From contig DPGN01000035.1 of assembly GCA_003523185.1 (NCBI GenBank), positions 1-8,078 of the forward strand: a stretch of DNA of 8,078 nucleotides, read 5' to 3'. Below, in pieces: positions 6,462-8,078 of this stretch. The notes below the pieces were generated by a model. That model was not told the origin of the DNA. It saw nothing but the letters and a program-made list of their open reading frames with translations, and ran no database searches. This stretch comes from Halieaceae bacterium. Its GTDB lineage: Bacteria; Pseudomonadota; Gammaproteobacteria; Pseudomonadales; Halieaceae. A program made the position numbers and the translations under genes. Position 1 is the first letter of the stretch. Every line of letters starts with the position of its first letter.

Positions 6462-6478
6462 GTGATGATCCTGATCAC
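6462..6478. promoter_or_regulatory. Inverted repeat, possible operator
   Basis: GTGAT (6462-6466) and ATCAC (6474-6478) form a perfect five-base inverted repeat with a seven-base centre. It covers the place where the -35 element of the rightward promoter should be. The spacing is too wide for a CRP site (which needs GTGA-N6-TCAC) and the arms do not match FNR (TTGAT-N4-ATCAA), so I do not name a regulator. Nearby, TCAAGCTTGA (6437-6446) is a second, perfect ten-base palindrome. Confidence 0.3.
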
Positions 6479-6484
6479 CCAGCG

Positions 6485-6493
6485 TGCGATAAT
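6485..6493 (+). promoter_or_regulatory. Extended -10 promoter of the kinase gene
   Basis: TGCGATAAT reads as TG-n followed by GATAAT, five of six matches to the consensus -10 with the extended TG. No good -35 is found 16-18 bases upstream, which suits an extended -10 promoter or one dependent on an activator. Transcription would begin near 6500, giving a leader of about 24 bases. Confidence 0.5.
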
Positions 6494-6523
6494 CGATATC
6501 TGTTCTAACTTACTCCCTTGGGA

Positions 6524-7531
6524 ATGACTGTGTCTGAATACTTCGTCTATGCGATTGGCGCTGCTTTGGTCGATACTGAAATCGATGTATCTGATAATGA
6601 CCTTGATCAGCTCTCGATTGAAAAAGGCATGATGACGCTGGTTGATGAAGCCCGTCAGGCCGAAATTAAAGATCATCTTTCCGATAAGCTCTCGTCGGCT
6701 AATCACGCCTGCGGTGGCAGCGCAGGCAATAGCGTGATTGCCGCTTCACAGTTTGGTGCACCGACCTACATGAGCTGTTTGGTCGCAAATGATGAGGATG
6801 GCGACATCTACATCACCGATCTCGAGGCCTGTGGTGTAGACCACGGTTTCAAAAGTGAGCGTCGCGCAGGTACAACGGGAAAGTGTTTGGTTCTCATTAC
6901 GCCCGATGCCGAGCGGAGTATGAACACCTTCCTCGGTGTATCCGAAACGCTCTCGGTAACCGAGGTAAACGAGGCTGCTATTAGTGCATCAACATGGGTT
7001 TACCTAGAAGGGTACTTGGTCACCTCCCCGACCGGTCAGGCAGCGGCGCTCAAAACCAAGCAAGTTGCCGAGGCAAACAACACCAAGATCGCGGTCAGCT
7101 TCTCTGATCCCGGCATGGTCACGTTTTTCCGCGACAACATGAATGCCATGCTCGAGGGCGGCGTGGATTTTGTGTTCTGTAACGAGATCGAAGCCCTGGA
7201 GTGGGCAGAGACCGATAATTTGGACGAGGCGGCTGAGCGGCTGAAAGCGATCTGTCAAAGCTTTGTGATCACACGCGGCGCCGATGGTGCCATTCTTTAT
7301 GATGGAACGAGCACGCATCAGGTGGCATCGGAGAAGGTAACGGCGGTGAATACCAATGGCGCGGGCGATATGTTCGCTGGCGCCTTTTTTTACGCACTCT
7401 GGCGAGGCGCAGCTATGCTGAATGCCTGCGAATTTGCGGCCAAAGCCGCAGGTGCCGTTGTCTGCCAAGCGGGTCCGCGACTCAGCTTGGACGCGACCAG
7501 TGCCCTTCGCGATGCGTATTTTAGTCATTAG
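6524..7531 (+). CDS. PfkB-family carbohydrate/nucleoside kinase, adenosine-kinase-like
   Basis: A ribokinase-fold kinase of 335 residues from the ATG. N-terminal YAIGAALVDTEI (9-20) and the substrate-side CGGSAGNSVIAASQFG (63-78) match the proteobacterial group often annotated adenosine kinase. In the middle, FCNEIEALEW (218-227) is the conserved Asn-Glu metal region. Near the end, NTNGAGDMFAGAF (276-288) is PfkB signature 2, with catalytic base Asp282 and the GAGD anion hole; the first residue is Asn where Asp is commoner in the wider family. The reaction is ATP-dependent phosphorylation of a sugar or nucleoside; adenosine is plausible but not shown. Start choice is uncertain: TTG 6518, ATG 6524 and GTG 6530 are in frame, and no strong ribosome binding site precedes any of them (GGGA at 6520-6523 would fit GTG 6530). 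It follows an extended -10 promoter and leads a rightward unit. Confidence 0.9.
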   Translation: MTVSEYFVYAIGAALVDTEIDVSDNDLDQLSIEKGMMTLVDEARQAEIKDHLSDKLSSANHACGGSAGNSVIAASQFGAPTYMSCLVANDEDGDIYITDLEACGVDHGFKSERRAGTTGKCLVLITPDAERSMNTFLGVSETLSVTEVNEAAISASTWVYLEGYLVTSPTGQAAALKTKQVAEANNTKIAVSFSDPGMVTFFRDNMNAMLEGGVDFVFCNEIEALEWAETDNLDEAAERLKAICQSFVITRGADGAILYDGTSTHQVASEKVTAVNTNGAGDMFAGAFFYALWRGAAMLNACEFAAKAAGAVVCQAGPRLSLDATSALRDAYFSH

Positions 7532-7590
7532 CACCGATAGTTAAGCGCCAAGCTCTTTAAAAAGTAGCAAGGCATGCCGAGGAGAAGTCG
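7532..7590 (+). other. Spacer between the kinase and pentapeptide-repeat genes
   Basis: These 59 bases contain no convincing terminator; CTTTAAAAAG (7554-7563) allows only a tiny stem without a GC core. The strong ribosome binding site GAGGAG (7579-7584) stands six bases before the next ATG. Co-transcription with the kinase is likely. Confidence 0.35.
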
Positions 7591-7944
7591 ATGAGCGACA
7601 GAGAAATCAAACCCGAGATCAAAGACGATCCGTTGTTTCAGATGCTGCGACACGAGGATGTCGACAGCTTCAACAAGCATCGCGATACCATGGACTGTGG
7701 TCAGCTGACAGGCGGCGATTACCGAGGGCGTGACCTGCGTAAAATGAATGCAAGAGGTCTGGATTTCTCAAGCGCTTACTTTAGAAATTGCGACTTATCA
7801 GGTATCGATTTTCGCGAGACCAACCTTGAGGGCGCGAGCCTACTTGATGCGAAAGTATCAGGAGTCTACTTCCCTGACGAACTGACTCCTGAAGAGATTC
7901 GTCTCTCTCTCGATCACGGCACACGTCTGCGCTATAACAAGTAG
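7591..7944 (+). CDS. Small pentapeptide-repeat protein
   Basis: A 117-residue protein without a signal peptide. From about residue 43 to 95 there are eleven consecutive five-residue units with a Leu, Phe or similar residue at the centre (positions 44, 49, 54 and on to 94): for example DLRKM, DFSSA, DLSGI, DFRET, NLEGA. These build a short right-handed quadrilateral beta helix. An acidic and basic N-terminal segment (1-40) precedes it, and a tail LTPEEIRLSLDHGTRLR (98-114), probably helical, follows; I recall similar tails in small pentapeptide proteins of pseudomonads. Some pentapeptide proteins (Qnr, MfpA) mimic DNA and protect gyrase, but those are nearly twice this length and no such role is shown here. 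The start has an excellent GAGGAG ribosome binding site at six bases. Function unknown. Confidence 0.88.
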   Translation: MSDREIKPEIKDDPLFQMLRHEDVDSFNKHRDTMDCGQLTGGDYRGRDLRKMNARGLDFSSAYFRNCDLSGIDFRETNLEGASLLDAKVSGVYFPDELTPEEIRLSLDHGTRLRYNK

Positions 7945-7953
7945 GAATACCTC

Positions 7954-8078
7954 ATGAGTCTGGCGATTCGCCGAACACTAAAGCTCTGCCTCCTGCTATT
8001 ACTGTGGTTGCCAGTCAGTGCACTGGCGCAGAATGCGCTATCCGCGTACACGCAACAACAAACCCAGTTCTTGCCCGT
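7954..8078 (+). CDS. 5' end of an exported protein, possibly DsbD
   Basis: This reading frame runs off the right edge after 41 full codons. It opens with a classic signal peptide: basic residues at 6-10 (IRRTLK), a Leu-rich core (11-20) and VSALA, with probable cleavage after Ala25. AGGA (7943-7946), lying across the preceding gene's stop codon, is seven bases before the ATG, and the gap to the pentapeptide gene is 9 bp, so the two are likely co-transcribed. The first mature residues end in QFLPV, which resembles the F-L-P-V segment near the start of the DsbD periplasmic domain (thiol:disulfide interchange). That match is only a few residues, so the product name is tentative; the exported nature is well supported. 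Confidence 0.65.
   Translation, partial: MSLAIRRTLKLCLLLLLWLPVSALAQNALSAYTQQQTQFLP

Noticed and set aside
6462..6478. Inverted repeat read as a CRP or FNR binding site
   Set aside because: The half-site spacing (GTGA-N9-TCAC) does not fit CRP (N6), and the arms do not match TTGAT-N4-ATCAA for FNR.
7004..7534. 176-codon open frame on the minus strand inside the kinase gene
   Set aside because: Antisense to the catalytic half of an intact PfkB kinase, with a composition that looks like a shadow translation and no family resemblance.

Overview
The window reads as a chromosomal stretch of a free-living, aerobic, probably marine gammaproteobacterium. The evidence is the moderately G+C-rich coding, the order argC - DUF6776-type protein - bactofilin - (probable erpA), which is familiar from Pseudomonas-like and OM60/NOR5-like gammaproteobacteria, a Pseudomonas-type Mg-dependent HemB, and use of HemJ for protoporphyrinogen oxidation. 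The taxonomic placement is inference from gene content and order. No phylogeny was run.

Layout. (1) Positions 1-2188 form a tight leftward unit: argC, then a membrane-anchored coiled-coil protein (DUF6776-like), then a bactofilin, then the first 23 bases of another gene whose start fits erpA. Gaps are 6-15 bp, so it is probably one transcript. (2) A 72-bp divergent region separates argC from a rightward unit at 2261-5783. This holds hemJ, hemL and hemB, three tetrapyrrole-pathway genes, and a secreted protein that overlaps the hemB stop codon (TAATG). (3) A leftward Nudix/CoA-pyrophosphatase-like gene (5770-6393, GTG start) converges on that unit and overlaps it by 14 bp at the 3' ends. (4) A 130-bp divergent region carries an extended -10 promoter and an inverted repeat. 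After it comes a rightward unit: a PfkB-family sugar/nucleoside kinase (adenosine-kinase-like), a small pentapeptide-repeat protein, and the first 125 bp of a signal-peptide-bearing gene that may be dsbD.

How the genes work together. HemL makes 5-aminolevulinate from glutamate-1-semialdehyde, HemB condenses it to porphobilinogen, and HemJ acts near the end of the path, oxidising protoporphyrinogen IX to protoporphyrin IX. The right unit therefore supplies haem (and any other tetrapyrroles). ArgC is the third step of arginine synthesis. Its neighbours, the DUF6776-like protein and the bactofilin, look like an envelope/cytoskeleton pair.

The least ordinary item is the protein at 5103-5783. It has a signal peptide, a mature N-terminus predicted to begin Cys-x-Cys, and exactly two further cysteines spaced as in netrin/TIMP-like (NTR) OB-fold domains, and it is translationally coupled to hemB. 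I see no mobile elements, CRISPR array, tRNA or rRNA, and no clear rho-independent terminator with a T tract. Most of the window is ordinary core genome.
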